Of a stretch of DNA of 40,910 nucleotides, positions 25,160-33,361 are shown piece by piece (the stretch's first letter is position 1; every line of letters begins with the position of its first letter). Position numbers and translations under genes: made by a program. Under the pieces are notes generated by a model, which was given only the letters and a program-made list of their open reading frames with translations, was not told where the DNA came from and did no database searches. The DNA is from Alphaproteobacteria bacterium. Lineage in GTDB: Bacteria > Pseudomonadota > Alphaproteobacteria > CACIAM-22H2. The stretch is from NCBI GenBank assembly GCA_016793165.1, contig JAEULA010000041.1, positions 1-40,910 on the forward strand, read 5' to 3'.

Positions 25160-26878
25160 TCAGGTCGCCGCCGTCGGGCGGACCACGGTGGTCTTGCCGC
25201 CCCGGACGAACTCGATGCGGTTGGCGAACAGGGTCGCCACCTGCCGGCGATGCGACACGACGATCATCGTCTTGTCGCGCAGCGTCGCCAGGAGCGCCTG
25301 GGTGATCGCCATCTCGCCGGCCTCGTCGAGCGAGTTCAGCGATTCATCGAGGATCACGCAGGGCGGCCGCGCCAGGAAGGCGCGCGCGATCGCGATGCGC
25401 TGCTGCTCGCCGCCGGAGAACGGCTCGCCCTTCTCGCTGACCAGCGTGCCGCGCCCCGCGGGGTCCTGCTGCAGCCGCGCCTCGAGCCGCGCGTCGCGCA
25501 CGATCGCGCGCATCGCGGCCTCGTCGGGCGACTGCGCCAGGGCGATGTTGTCGTAGATCGTCCCCGGCACGAAGGCGGGGTTGGCACGCATGAAGAAGAA
25601 CAGCCGCTTGCGATCGGCGAGCGAGAGCTTGGTGACGTCGTAGCCGCCGATCGTCGCGCGACCGGCCGCCGGCGTCTGCAGCCCGAGCAGCACCGAGATG
25701 ATCGTCGTCTTGCCGGATCCGGAATCGCCGAACAGGCCGATCTTCTCGCCGGGATCGATGGCGAAGGAGATCCGGTCGAGGATGATGTCGCCGCGCGGGT
25801 TCTTGACCGTGACGTCCTCGAACTCGATGCGCCCCCAGCCCGGCCGCGGCGCCTCGACGATGGTCGGCGCCGCCGGCGCCCGCACCTGTGCCTCGCCGGT
25901 GTTCGCGGAGATGCGGCGCAAAGCGGCGCGCGCGTCGTTCATCATCGGCCACGCCTCGCCGATCTGCGACAGGCAGGGGAAGATGAGCATCGTGTAGTAG
26001 GCGAAGACAAGGAACTTGCCGACCGGCGGCGTGCTCTCCTCGGACATCACCATCAGCAACACGAGGCACAGCGCCGCCGAGGTGCCGATCACGAACTGCA
26101 TGGTCGCGTGATAATGGCTGTGGCGCATCCACAGCAGGCGGTTCAACCAGTAGAGCCTGCGCGTGAACGCCGTGGTGCGGGTCAGGAACAGCGTCCGCAG
26201 GCCCGAGAACCGCAGGTCGAGATTGCGCTGGTAGATCGTCGCGAGCAGCCCGAGGAAGTTCTGCTCGTGACCGATCTTCACGAGGAAGCGCGACTTGCGC
26301 CACTGGGCGTAGATCGCGATGCCCGCGGTGAGCACGAGGATCTCGACCAGCAGGAACCAGAACAGCCAGGTCTCGACGAACATGACCACGACCAGCATCA
26401 GCGACATCTGCAGCATCGACATGCCGGTCGCGACGATCGCCTCGCGCATCAGGCGCTGCACCGCCTCGACGTCGCTCGACGCCGCCGCGAGGACGGCGCC
26501 GGGGCCGGTGTCGCTCAGCATGCGATAGGGTCCGCGCAGCAGGCTTGCGACGATCGAGCCGCGGATCGACCGGATCACGCGCTCGCTCATGCGGCTGATG
26601 ACCCATTCCGTGGAGATCATCGCGCAGAGGATGACGAGTTCGAGCAGGATGATCATGCCGGCGTAGAGCCAGAGCCGGTTGACATGGCCGGCAGCGGCGG
26701 CCTCGAGCGTCGCGAAGGGGGTGCCGGCGGCGGGCGGCTCGATCAGGGCCCGGATCGGCAGCGGGCGCATCACCACCGCGATGCTCTGGGTGGCGGCGAT
26801 GACGAAGGCCAGGAGGATGGCCCATCGCCACACGGGATTGTGCCGGCGAAGCAGCCGATCGATCTCGGCGATGAACAT
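25160..26878 (-). CDS. ABC exporter half-transporter (membrane domain fused to ATPase)
   Basis: 572 residues. About six membrane helices occupy 20-310 and the nucleotide-binding domain ~348-565. Walker A is GDSGSGKTT (384-392), the signature FSGGEQQR (487-494), Walker B CVILDE (507-512), and the switch histidine is in VVSHRRQ. The Q-loop, usually VPQDP in exporters, here reads MRANP (430-434), so the glutamine that contacts magnesium is an alanine. The substrate is unknown. The start ATG 26878 has AGAAGG eight bases upstream. It heads an operon with the MscS channel and ureohydrolase genes. Confidence 0.92.
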   Translation of the reverse strand: MFIAEIDRLLRRHNPVWRWAILLAFVIAATQSIAVVMRPLPIRALIEPPAAGTPFATLEAAAAGHVNRLWLYAGMIILLELVILCAMISTEWVISRMSERVIRSIRGSIVASLLRGPYRMLSDTGPGAVLAAASSDVEAVQRLMREAIVATGMSMLQMSLMLVVVMFVETWLFWFLLVEILVLTAGIAIYAQWRKSRFLVKIGHEQNFLGLLATIYQRNLDLRFSGLRTLFLTRTTAFTRRLYWLNRLLWMRHSHYHATMQFVIGTSAALCLVLLMVMSEESTPPVGKFLVFAYYTMLIFPCLSQIGEAWPMMNDARAALRRISANTGEAQVRAPAAPTIVEAPRPGWGRIEFEDVTVKNPRGDIILDRISFAIDPGEKIGLFGDSGSGKTTIISVLLGLQTPAAGRATIGGYDVTKLSLADRKRLFFFMRANPAFVPGTIYDNIALAQSPDEAAMRAIVRDARLEARLQQDPAGRGTLVSEKGEPFSGGEQQRIAIARAFLARPPCVILDESLNSLDEAGEMAITQALLATLRDKTMIVVSHRRQVATLFANRIEFVRGGKTTVVRPTAAT

Positions 26879-27001
26879 CGAGGAAGCCTTCTTGCTCGGA
26901 CGCTGGTCCGGCGCCGTTCGACTCGGGCCCGGGTGCGCGGAGGGTGGCCGGCCGCGCTCGGGTCTGTCGAGAGTCTTCGGGCCGGCCGGGCCGCCGACGG
27001 C

Positions 27002-27958
27002 TCAGCCGGCGGCGGCGCTCCGAGGCATGGGCGCGCGGTCGAGCAGCTGCGCAAGGCCGTCGTGCAGGCTGGTGGTGGCCGCGATCCCGAGGTCACGGCG
27101 CGCCGCCGCCGGATTGCCGATCGAGACGCGGATGTCGCCGGCGCGCGACGGCGCGGCGGTCACGCGCGGCGCGACCGCGAGCACGGCTCCGAGCGTCGCC
27201 AGCAGCTCGTTGAGCGACGTCTGCCGGCCCGTGCAGACGTTGTAGACGTCGAACCGGGGCGCGTTCAGCCCCTGGAGCCGCGTCATCGCCGCGACGAGGT
27301 GGCGGACGACGTCGGCGACGAAGACGAAGTCGCGGACCTGGCCGCCGTCGCCGAAGACCGTGACCGGCTCGCCGCGGGCGACCCGGTCCGCGAAGATCGA
27401 GATCACGCCCGAATAGGGCGAGCGCGGATCCTGGCGCGGGCCATAGACGTTGAAGAAGCGCATCGCCGTCGACGGCACGCCCACGAGCGCCGCCGCGATG
27501 CGCGCGTGCTGCTCGCCGCCGAGCTTGTCGGCGCCGTAGAACGAGATGGGCGCCGGCACCGCCGTCTCGTCGACCGCCCTGGCGCCGGCATCGCCGTAGA
27601 TCGCCGCCGAGGACGCGAAGACGACTGGGACGCCTCTGCCGCCGGGACGGCGGGCAGCCTCGAGCGCATTGATCGTGCCGCCGAGGTTGACGGCGGAGGA
27701 GCGCTGCCATTCGTCGAGGCAACGCTGGACCGAAGCGATCGCGGCGAGGTGGAAGATGCCGTCGACGCCGGCGGCGGCGCGGTCGACGACGGCGCCGTCG
27801 GCGACGTCGCCGACATGCAGGCGGGCGCGCGGATCGAGATTGCGACGGTGGCCGGTCGACAGGTCGTCGAGGACGTCGACGCCGTGACCGGCGGCGAGCA
27901 AGGCGTCCACCAGATGCGACCCGATGAAGCCGCACCCACCCGTCACGAGATACCGCAT
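27002..27958 (-). CDS. NAD-dependent sugar epimerase/dehydratase (UDP-glucose 4-epimerase-like)
   Basis: 318 residues from ATG 27958 with GGAG ten bases upstream. It is an extended short-chain dehydrogenase: NAD loop TGGCGFIGSH near 7-16, catalytic serine S117 (FASSAAIYGD), and the YxxxK pair Y141/K145 (FYGADK). MRFFNVYGPRQDP and VFGDGGQVRDFVFVADV are sugar-nucleotide epimerase hallmarks. It probably makes a UDP-sugar for the polysaccharide genes that follow to the right. The gap to the ABC exporter gene is 123 bp. Confidence 0.93.
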   Translation of the reverse strand: MRYLVTGGCGFIGSHLVDALLAAGHGVDVLDDLSTGHRRNLDPRARLHVGDVADGAVVDRAAAGVDGIFHLAAIASVQRCLDEWQRSSAVNLGGTINALEAARRPGGRGVPVVFASSAAIYGDAGARAVDETAVPAPISFYGADKLGGEQHARIAAALVGVPSTAMRFFNVYGPRQDPRSPYSGVISIFADRVARGEPVTVFGDGGQVRDFVFVADVVRHLVAAMTRLQGLNAPRFDVYNVCTGRQTSLNELLATLGAVLAVAPRVTAAPSRAGDIRVSIGNPAAARRDLGIAATTSLHDGLAQLLDRAPMPRSAAAG

Positions 27959-28077
27959 CGTCGAGAGTCTCCGCCGTGCTGAAGCCGCCTGGCGGCCGGA
28001 CTCACGTCGTCCGGCCGTTCCCGGTCCCCGAGGAAATGTCGTTCGACGGCGGCAAAGGAAGGATGAAGACCGGCGGG

Positions 28078-28743
28078 TCAGCGCCCGGTTCGACCGAGCA
28101 GCATCAGGAACGCCGTGCGGGCGAGGATGCGAAGGTCCATCCACAGCCCGCAATGGCGAACGTAGTAGAGGTCGTAGGCGAGCCGTCGCGACGCGTCGCC
28201 GTGGGACCAGTCGCCCATCGTCTGCGACCAGCCCGTGAGGCCGGGGCGCACGAGGTGCCGCAGCCCGTAGCCGCGCAGTACCGCGGTCAGGCGCGCGGTC
28301 TCCTCCGGCGACGCCGCGCTCGGCCCGACGACGCTGAGGTCGCCGAGCAGCACGTTGATGATCTGCGGCAGCTCGTCGAGCCGCGAGCGATAGAGCGCGC
28401 GGCCGAGCGGCGAACGGTGCCTGTTGCTCTCGCCCTGGGTGCGGAAGCGGACGGCGGCGAAGCGCTCGCCGTCGAGACCGACGCGCCATTCGGTCACCAG
28501 GACCGAGCCGCGATGCGTCAGCGCCACGGCGACCGCGATCACGAGCATCAGCGGCAGGAAGACGATCGCCGCCGCCAGCGCCACGACGATGTCGAGGACG
28601 CGCTTGGCGGCCGCGCGCGCCGGCGCGCTGCGCCGGAACGTCAGGGTGTCGACGGCGTCCAGGACCACTGCGCCGGCGAGTTCGGGCCGCGATGCGACCA
28701 CGGACGGCTCGAAAGCGGCGTGCGCCGCTTGCTGATTGGCCAT
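28078..28743 (-). CDS. Small phosphoglycosyl transferase (bacterial sugar transferase family)
   Basis: 221 residues from ATG 28743 with AGGGG six bases upstream. A single membrane-embedded helix (~49-75, DIVVALAAAIVFLPLML) precedes the catalytic domain. The catalytic Asp-Glu pair is D123/E124 in RLDELPQIINVLLGDLSVVG. These enzymes move a sugar phosphate from a nucleotide sugar to undecaprenyl phosphate, the first step of exopolysaccharide assembly. The usual GPRP motif after this segment reads GPSAASP (140-146), so the conserved arginine is missing. The protein lacks the four-helix N-domain of WcaJ-type homologues. It lies upstream of the epimerase gene. Confidence 0.9.
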   Translation of the reverse strand: MANQQAAHAAFEPSVVASRPELAGAVVLDAVDTLTFRRSAPARAAAKRVLDIVVALAAAIVFLPLMLVIAVAVALTHRGSVLVTEWRVGLDGERFAAVRFRTQGESNRHRSPLGRALYRSRLDELPQIINVLLGDLSVVGPSAASPEETARLTAVLRGYGLRHLVRPGLTGWSQTMGDWSHGDASRRLAYDLYYVRHCGLWMDLRILARTAFLMLLGRTGR

Positions 28744-29057
28744 GACTTTCCCCTCGTCCCGATGTGGCGACGAACGCGCGCAAACCCCTGCAGGTCCCTC
28801 GGGCCGTCGACCGGCAACGCCGGTGCCGACCTTCTTGACCGGGGCGTCGCACCCCGGCTGCGCTTGATCACCGACCCGACTCTTAGGCCACGGACCCAAG
28901 ATTGAGAAGCGCGAACATGCCCGCCACCCGAAGATGGCCTTATTAACCATAAGCTTCCGCCCATCCGACGGACGCCGCCGACCTAAGCCACAGGTTGGGT
29001 TGCGGCGCCGCAAGCGCAGCGCCTAGTCTCCGCGACCCCGCAGCTTCGGACAGTCAC
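28744..29057. other. Divergent intergenic region with CtrA-like box
   Basis: No gene is seen in these 314 bp between the sugar transferase (minus) and the deacetylase (plus). An AT-rich island at 28939-28953 holds the inverted repeat CTTAT-N5-ATAAG, which includes TTAACCAT (28943-28950), a known CtrA half-site form in alphaproteobacteria. It is suitably placed to control both genes. Confidence 0.5.
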
Positions 29058-29972
29058 ATGCCGCACCGCATCAACGGCCGTGCCAACGCCCTGACCGTCG
29101 ACGTCGAGGATTATTTCCAGGTCCAGGCTCTCGAGCGCGTGGTCAGCCGAGACAGCTGGGACAGCCGGGAGGTCCGGGTCGAGCGGAACACGGACGAGAT
29201 CCTCGGGATCTTCGGCGAGGCGGGCGCGAAAGCGACGTTCTTCATCCTCGGCTGGGTCGCCCGCCGCCACCCGGACCTGGTCCGAAGGATCGCGGCTGCC
29301 GGGCATGAAGTGGCGAGCCACGGGCTGGAACACGTCCGCGTGGACCGGCACGATCCCGCCAGCTTCCGGCAGGACATCGGCACGACGAAGAAGCTGCTGG
29401 AGGACCTGGCCGGGACGCCGGTGCGCGGTTATCGCGCCCCGAGCTTCTCGATCGGCCGCAGCCAGTTCTGGGCCTACGAAGTCCTCGCCGCCGAGGGCTA
29501 CGCCTACAGCTCCAGCGTTTATCCGGTGCGGCACGACAACTACGGCATCCCGGATGCTCCGCGTACGCCGTTCCGGCCCGCGTCGGCGCCGACGATCGTT
29601 GAACTGACGCTGCCCACGCTGACCGCTGGCGGCCGCAACCTGCCGGCAGGGGGCGGAGGATTCTTCCGGCTGCTGCCCTATCGCGTGTCGCGGTGGTCGA
29701 TCGCGCGGCTGAATGCCTCGGGCCATGCCTGCATCTTCTATTTCCATCCCTGGGAAATCGACGCGGAGCAGCCGCGCGTCGGCGGGTTGTCGGCGAAGAG
29801 CCGCTTCCGCCACTACGTCAATCTCGAGCGCACGGCGCCGCGGCTGCGCCGTCTCGTGCGGGACTTCCGCTGGGACCGCCTCGATCGCGTGCACGGCGAC
29901 GTCCTGCAGCGGCCTGACCTCGCACCGGTCTGGGGCCCCGTCGACGCGGCGGCGGACTCGAAGGCGGCCTGA
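29058..29972 (+). CDS. XrtA-system polysaccharide deacetylase
   Basis: 304 residues from ATG 29058. The beginning ALTVDVEDYFQVQALE and the sequence RGYRAPSFSIG are hallmarks of the deacetylase branch found with exosortase A (PEP-CTERM/EPS) loci. The metal site is D15 or D18 with H88 and H92 (SHGLEH). It removes acetyl groups from an N-acetylated polysaccharide or carbohydrate intermediate. It ends in a DUF3473-like tail (FYFHPWEID, then FRHYVNLE). No signal peptide is present. It fits with the sugar transferase and epimerase on the other strand. Confidence 0.93.
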   Translation: MPHRINGRANALTVDVEDYFQVQALERVVSRDSWDSREVRVERNTDEILGIFGEAGAKATFFILGWVARRHPDLVRRIAAAGHEVASHGLEHVRVDRHDPASFRQDIGTTKKLLEDLAGTPVRGYRAPSFSIGRSQFWAYEVLAAEGYAYSSSVYPVRHDNYGIPDAPRTPFRPASAPTIVELTLPTLTAGGRNLPAGGGGFFRLLPYRVSRWSIARLNASGHACIFYFHPWEIDAEQPRVGGLSAKSRFRHYVNLERTAPRLRRLVRDFRWDRLDRVHGDVLQRPDLAPVWGPVDAAADSKAA

Positions 29973-30071
29973 GCCGCGGCGCCCGCCGCAAGTTCGCACG
30001 CTCCCCGCGCGTCTCGGGCGAAGCCGGGTTCAAGGGCACGGCAGGAGCGACACGGCAGCAGCGGCAAGCGC

Positions 30072-30103
30072 CGAAAAGCGAAAGGCCCCGATCGCTCGGG
30101 GCC
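30072..30103 (-). terminator. Rho-independent terminator of tRNA-Val
   Basis: GGCCCCGA (30084-30091) pairs with TCGGGGCC (30096-30103) around a 4-nt loop. On the minus strand it is followed by TTTCGCTTTTC. It lies 42 bp past the tRNA 3' end. Confidence 0.8.
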
Positions 30104-30145
30104 CCGTTCCGCGCCGGACATCGCCGGCGCATTCTGCTTTTCGGA

Positions 30146-30220
30146 TGGTGGGCGCTGCAGGGATTGAACCTGCGACCCCTTCCATGTCAAGGAAGTGCTC
30201 TCCCGCTGAGCTAAGCGCCC
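30146..30220 (-). tRNA. tRNA-Val (anticodon GAC)
   Basis: The minus strand reads GGGCGCT at the 5' end, paired with AGCGCCC before A and an encoded CCA. The anticodon arm is CTTCC-TTGACAT-GGAAG, giving anticodon GAC for valine codons GUC/GUU. The T-arm contains GGTTCAATC. All arms fold normally; 75 nt including CCA. Confidence 0.97.
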
Positions 30221-30304
30221 GTCCCGAAAAAAGCGGCCGGACTATAGCCGCGGCGACCTCGAATGCAAGCGCAGCGCCGAAGCGCTCGTCGACGCCACGG
30301 CCGC

Positions 30305-30661
30305 TCAGGCGGCGAGCAGCCGATCGACGTGATTCACGAGATCCTTGAGATGGAACGGCTTGGACAGCACGGACGCGCCGGGCAACGGCGCGCGGCCGCC
30401 GTCGAGCACGACCGCTGCGAACCCGGTGATGAACATGACGCGCAGCTCAGGCCTCGACTGGCGGGCCCGCCGCGCGAGTTCGACGCCGTCCATGCCCGGC
30501 ATGACGATGTCGGCGATCAGCAGGTCGTAGTCCGACGGGCGTGCGGCGAGCGCCGCCCAGCCGTCGGCGAAGCTCGCCACGTCGTGTCCTGCGCGCAGCA
30601 GCGCCGTGGTCAGGAATGACCGCATCGAGTCGTCGTCTTCAGCCAACATGATGCGTGCCAT
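30305..30661 (-). CDS. cpdR: CpdR single-domain response regulator
   Basis: 118 residues from ATG 30661 (AGGA five bases upstream). It is a bare receiver domain: D9/D10, phosphorylation site D51 (LLIADIVMPGMDG), K101 in SVLSKPFHL. The MARIMLAEDDDSMRSFL start, the phrase VMFITGFAAVVL and the HLKDLV end are very close to CpdR of Caulobacter and rhizobia. In Caulobacter unphosphorylated CpdR primes the ClpXP protease to degrade cell-cycle proteins and is phosphorylated through CckA-ChpT. It is divergent from the N-formylglutamate amidohydrolase gene and lies just upstream of tRNA-Val. Confidence 0.93.
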   Translation of the reverse strand: MARIMLAEDDDSMRSFLTTALLRAGHDVASFADGWAALAARPSDYDLLIADIVMPGMDGVELARRARQSRPELRVMFITGFAAVVLDGGRAPLPGASVLSKPFHLKDLVNHVDRLLAA

Positions 30662-30975
30662 CAGCGTCCTGCCTCGTCAGCCCCAAGAATACAACGACCG
30701 TCGGAGACCACGGCCGCCCGCGTCGACACGGCACGGGACTCGCCAGCCCGCCGCAATCGCGATCGCCGGCACCGCCCGACGATCGGGGCCCCGACCTCGC
30801 CCGGGGGCCCGGCCTCGCCGGAACAGGCAACCTCGCCCGAAAACATTGACGGTCGGTTGCCGATCCCGTCGACGTCGGCGGATTCAATCCGCGCCGACGA
30901 CGCCCCGCAAGGTGACACCGGAGTCCCATTCGGGTTACATCGAACGCAACCTCCCCAGCGCGGCCCCGCCCCTCG
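30662..30975. other. Divergent intergenic region, nothing recognised
   Basis: These 314 bp lie between cpdR (minus) and the N-formylglutamate amidohydrolase gene (plus). A TTGACG at about 30848 has no convincing -10 partner. I see no gene, terminator or repeat. It must hold both promoters. Confidence 0.5.
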
Positions 30976-31866
30976 ATGGACTCCGGTCTGCCTTCCGATC
31001 CGCTGCACCCCCCGATCGAGGTCATCGCGCCGACGCACTACGCGGCGCCCGTCGTCTTCGCCTCGCCGCACTCCGGCAGCATCTACCCAGCCAGCTTCCT
31101 CGCCGCGGCCCAACTCGATCCGGTGACGCTGCGTCGCTCCGAGGACGCTTTCATCGACGAGCTCTTCACCTCCGCGCCGACGCTCGGTATGCCGCTGATC
31201 AAGGCGCGCTTTCCCCGCGCCTATGTCGACGTCAACCGCGAGCCCTGGGAACTCGATCCGGCGATGTTCACGGATCACCTGCCCGACTACGTGAACCGGG
31301 CCAGCCCGCGCGCGCATGCCGGTCTCGGAACGATCGCCCGGGTCGTCGCCGCCGGCCGCGAGATCTATCGCGGCAAGCTGCGCTTCGCCGAAGCCAAGCG
31401 CCGCGTCGAGACGCTCTACATGCCGTACCACGACCGCCTCGAGGCGCTGCTGCGCGAGATGCGGGCCCGCTGGGCCGGCACCGTCCTGGTCGACTGCCAT
31501 TCGATGCCCTCGGTCGGCGGCACCCGTGATCGCGACGCAGGGCGGCGGCGGCTGGATTTCGTGCTCGGCGACTGCCACGGCCAGAGCTGCGCGAGCAGCC
31601 TCGTCGATCGGGTCGAGAAGGTGCTGTGCGACCTCGGCTATACCGTGGCGCGCAACGATCCCTACGCCGGCGGATTCACGACGCGCCATTACGGCCGGCC
31701 GCAGGACGGCCGTCATGCGCTCCAGATCGAGATCAATCGCGCCCTCTACATGGACGAGCAGCGGATCCTGCCGCGGCCGTATTTCGCGACACTCAGCCTG
31801 CACATCGCGCGGGTCGTCGGCGAAATCCGCGACCACGCGCGGACCGTCCTCGCACAGGCGGCCTGA
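30976..31866 (+). CDS. N-formylglutamate amidohydrolase family protein
   Basis: 296 residues from ATG 30976. The family pattern is clear: VVFASPHSGSIYP with a metal-type His near 33, RFPRAYVDVNREPWELDP, VDCHSMPS and the C-terminal NDPYAGGFTTRHYG. The enzyme removes formate from N-formylglutamate in the five-step histidine-degradation route; no other hut gene is here, so the true substrate may differ. The gene is often beside cpdR in alphaproteobacteria. The ribosome-binding site is weak. Confidence 0.92.
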   Translation: MDSGLPSDPLHPPIEVIAPTHYAAPVVFASPHSGSIYPASFLAAAQLDPVTLRRSEDAFIDELFTSAPTLGMPLIKARFPRAYVDVNREPWELDPAMFTDHLPDYVNRASPRAHAGLGTIARVVAAGREIYRGKLRFAEAKRRVETLYMPYHDRLEALLREMRARWAGTVLVDCHSMPSVGGTRDRDAGRRRLDFVLGDCHGQSCASSLVDRVEKVLCDLGYTVARNDPYAGGFTTRHYGRPQDGRHALQIEINRALYMDEQRILPRPYFATLSLHIARVVGEIRDHARTVLAQAA

Positions 31867-31890
31867 TCCGCCGGCCGATGGGGCGACGAA

Positions 31891-31922
31891 CAAAAAAAGG
31901 GCCGCGCTATGCAGCGCGGCCC
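31891..31922 (-). terminator. Orphan minus-strand Rho-independent terminator
   Basis: A perfect 10-bp stem (GGGCCGCGCT/AGCGCGGCCC, 31899-31922) with 4-nt loop ATGC is followed on the minus strand by seven Ts (31898-31892). On the plus strand, where N-formylglutamate amidohydrolase ends 24 bp earlier, there is no T-tract, so it points at a minus-strand transcript. Confidence 0.88.
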
Positions 31923-31991
31923 AAGTCTAGGGAGGAAACGCCCAGGAGACGGCGGGAGGCCATCTCCAGTACGACATCTCGCGATGTCGCA
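31891..31991 (-). ncRNA. Candidate trans-acting small RNA with anti-Shine-Dalgarno motifs
   Basis: A minus-strand terminator at 31891-31922 has no protein gene in front of it, which points to an RNA gene. A promoter-like pair lies at 31998-32025, so the RNA would start near 31991 and be about 100 nt. Its layout would be a 5' hairpin (CGACATC-4 nt-GATGTCG, 31972-31989), an unstructured middle with CCUCCC (31954-31959), CUCCU (31944-31948) and CCUCCC (31930-31935), and the terminator stem. C/U-rich anti-ribosome-binding-site motifs before a terminator are typical of alphaproteobacterial repressor RNAs such as AbcR, the alpha-r14 group and CcsR. I cannot assign it to a named family. Confidence 0.6.
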
Positions 31992-32025
31992 TCGCACAAG
32001 TTAGTTTGTGCGACGCAAAAATCAA
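31992..32025 (-). promoter_or_regulatory. Promoter of the candidate small RNA overlapped by an operator-like inverted repeat
   Basis: On the minus strand TTGATT (32020-32025) and TAACTT (31998-32003) are 16 bp apart. The -10 element sits inside a perfect 8-bp inverted repeat, TCGCACAA-N6-TTGTGCGA (31992-32013), a form suited to a dimeric repressor. Confidence 0.5.
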
Positions 32026-32230
32026 GACCTTTCCTGGCCTGCGACATCAGGCCTCTACACCGGAGCAATCCTCTGAGGCGGAATACGAATCACAGAGACT
32101 CAGTGAATCGGCACAGCCTCGCCCGGCTCTTGCTGCAACGCGTGCTTGCAAGCGTCTCGGAGGGTGCGGGCGCATGCCTTCGGGTCGTCCCGGCGGCCCG
32201 CCGGGAGCCCGGCGGACGGACGGTGGCACG

Positions 32231-33358
32231 ATGACCACCCCGGCCTGGGTGAAGGCGACCACGGAGGGTGAAACCCTGAAGGTCGCTGTCGGCGGCGCCT
32301 GGACCCTCGCCCATGTGCACGCGATCGAGGCCGCCCTGCACGCGGCGCAGCCGGCCGTTCCGGCGAAGCTGCGGGTCGACGTCGCGGCCGTCGATCTGCT
32401 CGACACGGCCGGGGCCTTCCTGCTGTCGCGATGGATGCGGCGCAATGCCCGCGACCATGCGGCCTTCGAACTTCTCGGGGCCAATCCCGCCCAGGCCGCC
32501 CTGCTCAAGCGCGTGGCGATCTCCGAGCGGCAATCGCTGCGCCGCCGGGAGAACTCGCCGCTAGCCGCGCTCGCGATCCGCACCGGGCGCGCGAGCTTCG
32601 AGTTCGCCCATGCCGCGGCCGATCTCCTCGCGTTCTTCGGCCTCGTGCTGGTGACGCTCGGAAGGTCCCTGCTCCGGCCGACGCGCTTCCGTGTCACGGC
32701 GCTGTTCGCGCATGTCGAGCGCATCGGCCTGCACGCCCTGCCGATCCTCGGCTTGCTCTCGTTCCTGATCGGCGTCGTCCTCGCCTATCAGGGCGCCGAC
32801 CAGCTGCGCATCTATGGCGCCGAGATCTTCACCGTGAACCTGCTCGGCGTTTCCGTGCTGCGCGAGCTCGGCATCCTGCTGACCGCGATCATGGTCGCCG
32901 GCCGGTCGGGCAGCGCCTTCACCGCCGAGATCGGCACCATGAAGGTCAACGAGGAGGTCGACGCGATGCGCACGCTCGGCCTCGACCCGATCGAGGTCCT
33001 CGTCCTGCCGCGCATCATGGCGATGCTGATCGCGCTGCCTCTCGTCGCGATCTACGCGGACATCATGGCGCTGGCGGGCGGCGCCATCATGGCCATGGCG
33101 GTGCTCGAGATCAGCCTGTCCCAATTCCTCGCGCAGCTCTCCGACGCCGTCGTCGCGTCGACCTTCTGGGTCGGCATCGTCAAGGCGCCGGTCTTCGCGT
33201 TCCTGATCGGGCTCGTCGGTTGCTACGAGGGGCTTCAGGTCTCCGGCAGTGCCGAGAGCGTCGGTCGACGCACGACCAAGTCGGTCGTCGAGTCGATCTT
33301 CCTGGTGATCGTCGCCGACGCCGCCTTCTCGATCCTGTTCTCCTTCCTGGGTCTCTGA
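32231..33358 (+). CDS. mlaE: MlaE-type permease with N-terminal STAS domain
   Basis: 375 residues from ATG 32231. Residues ~1-110 form a STAS domain (LRVDVAAVDLLDTAGAFLL), which in enterobacteria is a separate protein, MlaB; the rest is an MlaE permease with the core LLGVSVLRELGILLTAIMVAGRSGSAFTAEIGTMKV-type region (quoted in part: LRELGILLTAIMVAGRSGSA) and LGLDPIEVLVLPR. It is the inner-membrane channel of an MCE phospholipid transporter. The next gene starts 3 bp after the stop; four genes form the operon. The STAS-MlaE fusion is common in alphaproteobacteria. Confidence 0.93.
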   Translation: MTTPAWVKATTEGETLKVAVGGAWTLAHVHAIEAALHAAQPAVPAKLRVDVAAVDLLDTAGAFLLSRWMRRNARDHAAFELLGANPAQAALLKRVAISERQSLRRRENSPLAALAIRTGRASFEFAHAAADLLAFFGLVLVTLGRSLLRPTRFRVTALFAHVERIGLHALPILGLLSFLIGVVLAYQGADQLRIYGAEIFTVNLLGVSVLRELGILLTAIMVAGRSGSAFTAEIGTMKVNEEVDAMRTLGLDPIEVLVLPRIMAMLIALPLVAIYADIMALAGGAIMAMAVLEISLSQFLAQLSDAVVASTFWVGIVKAPVFAFLIGLVGCYEGLQVSGSAESVGRRTTKSVVESIFLVIVADAAFSILFSFLGL

Positions 33359-33361
33359 GGC

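Noticed and set aside
31899..31922. Terminator of the plus-strand N-formylglutamate amidohydrolase gene
   Set aside because: The stem is followed by AAGTCTAG on the plus strand; the T-tract is on the minus strand. It might act on both strands, but the polarity favours a minus-strand RNA.
31930..31959. Three GGAGG-like ribosome-binding sites on the plus strand after 31920
   Set aside because: No ATG or GTG at suitable spacing opens a believable frame; the same bases make better sense as anti-Shine-Dalgarno motifs of the minus-strand RNA.
32174..32231. An earlier ATG at 32174 for the STAS-MlaE gene
   Set aside because: It adds a Gly/Pro/Arg-rich stretch not expected in the STAS domain; the ATG at 32231 starts the recognisable protein.
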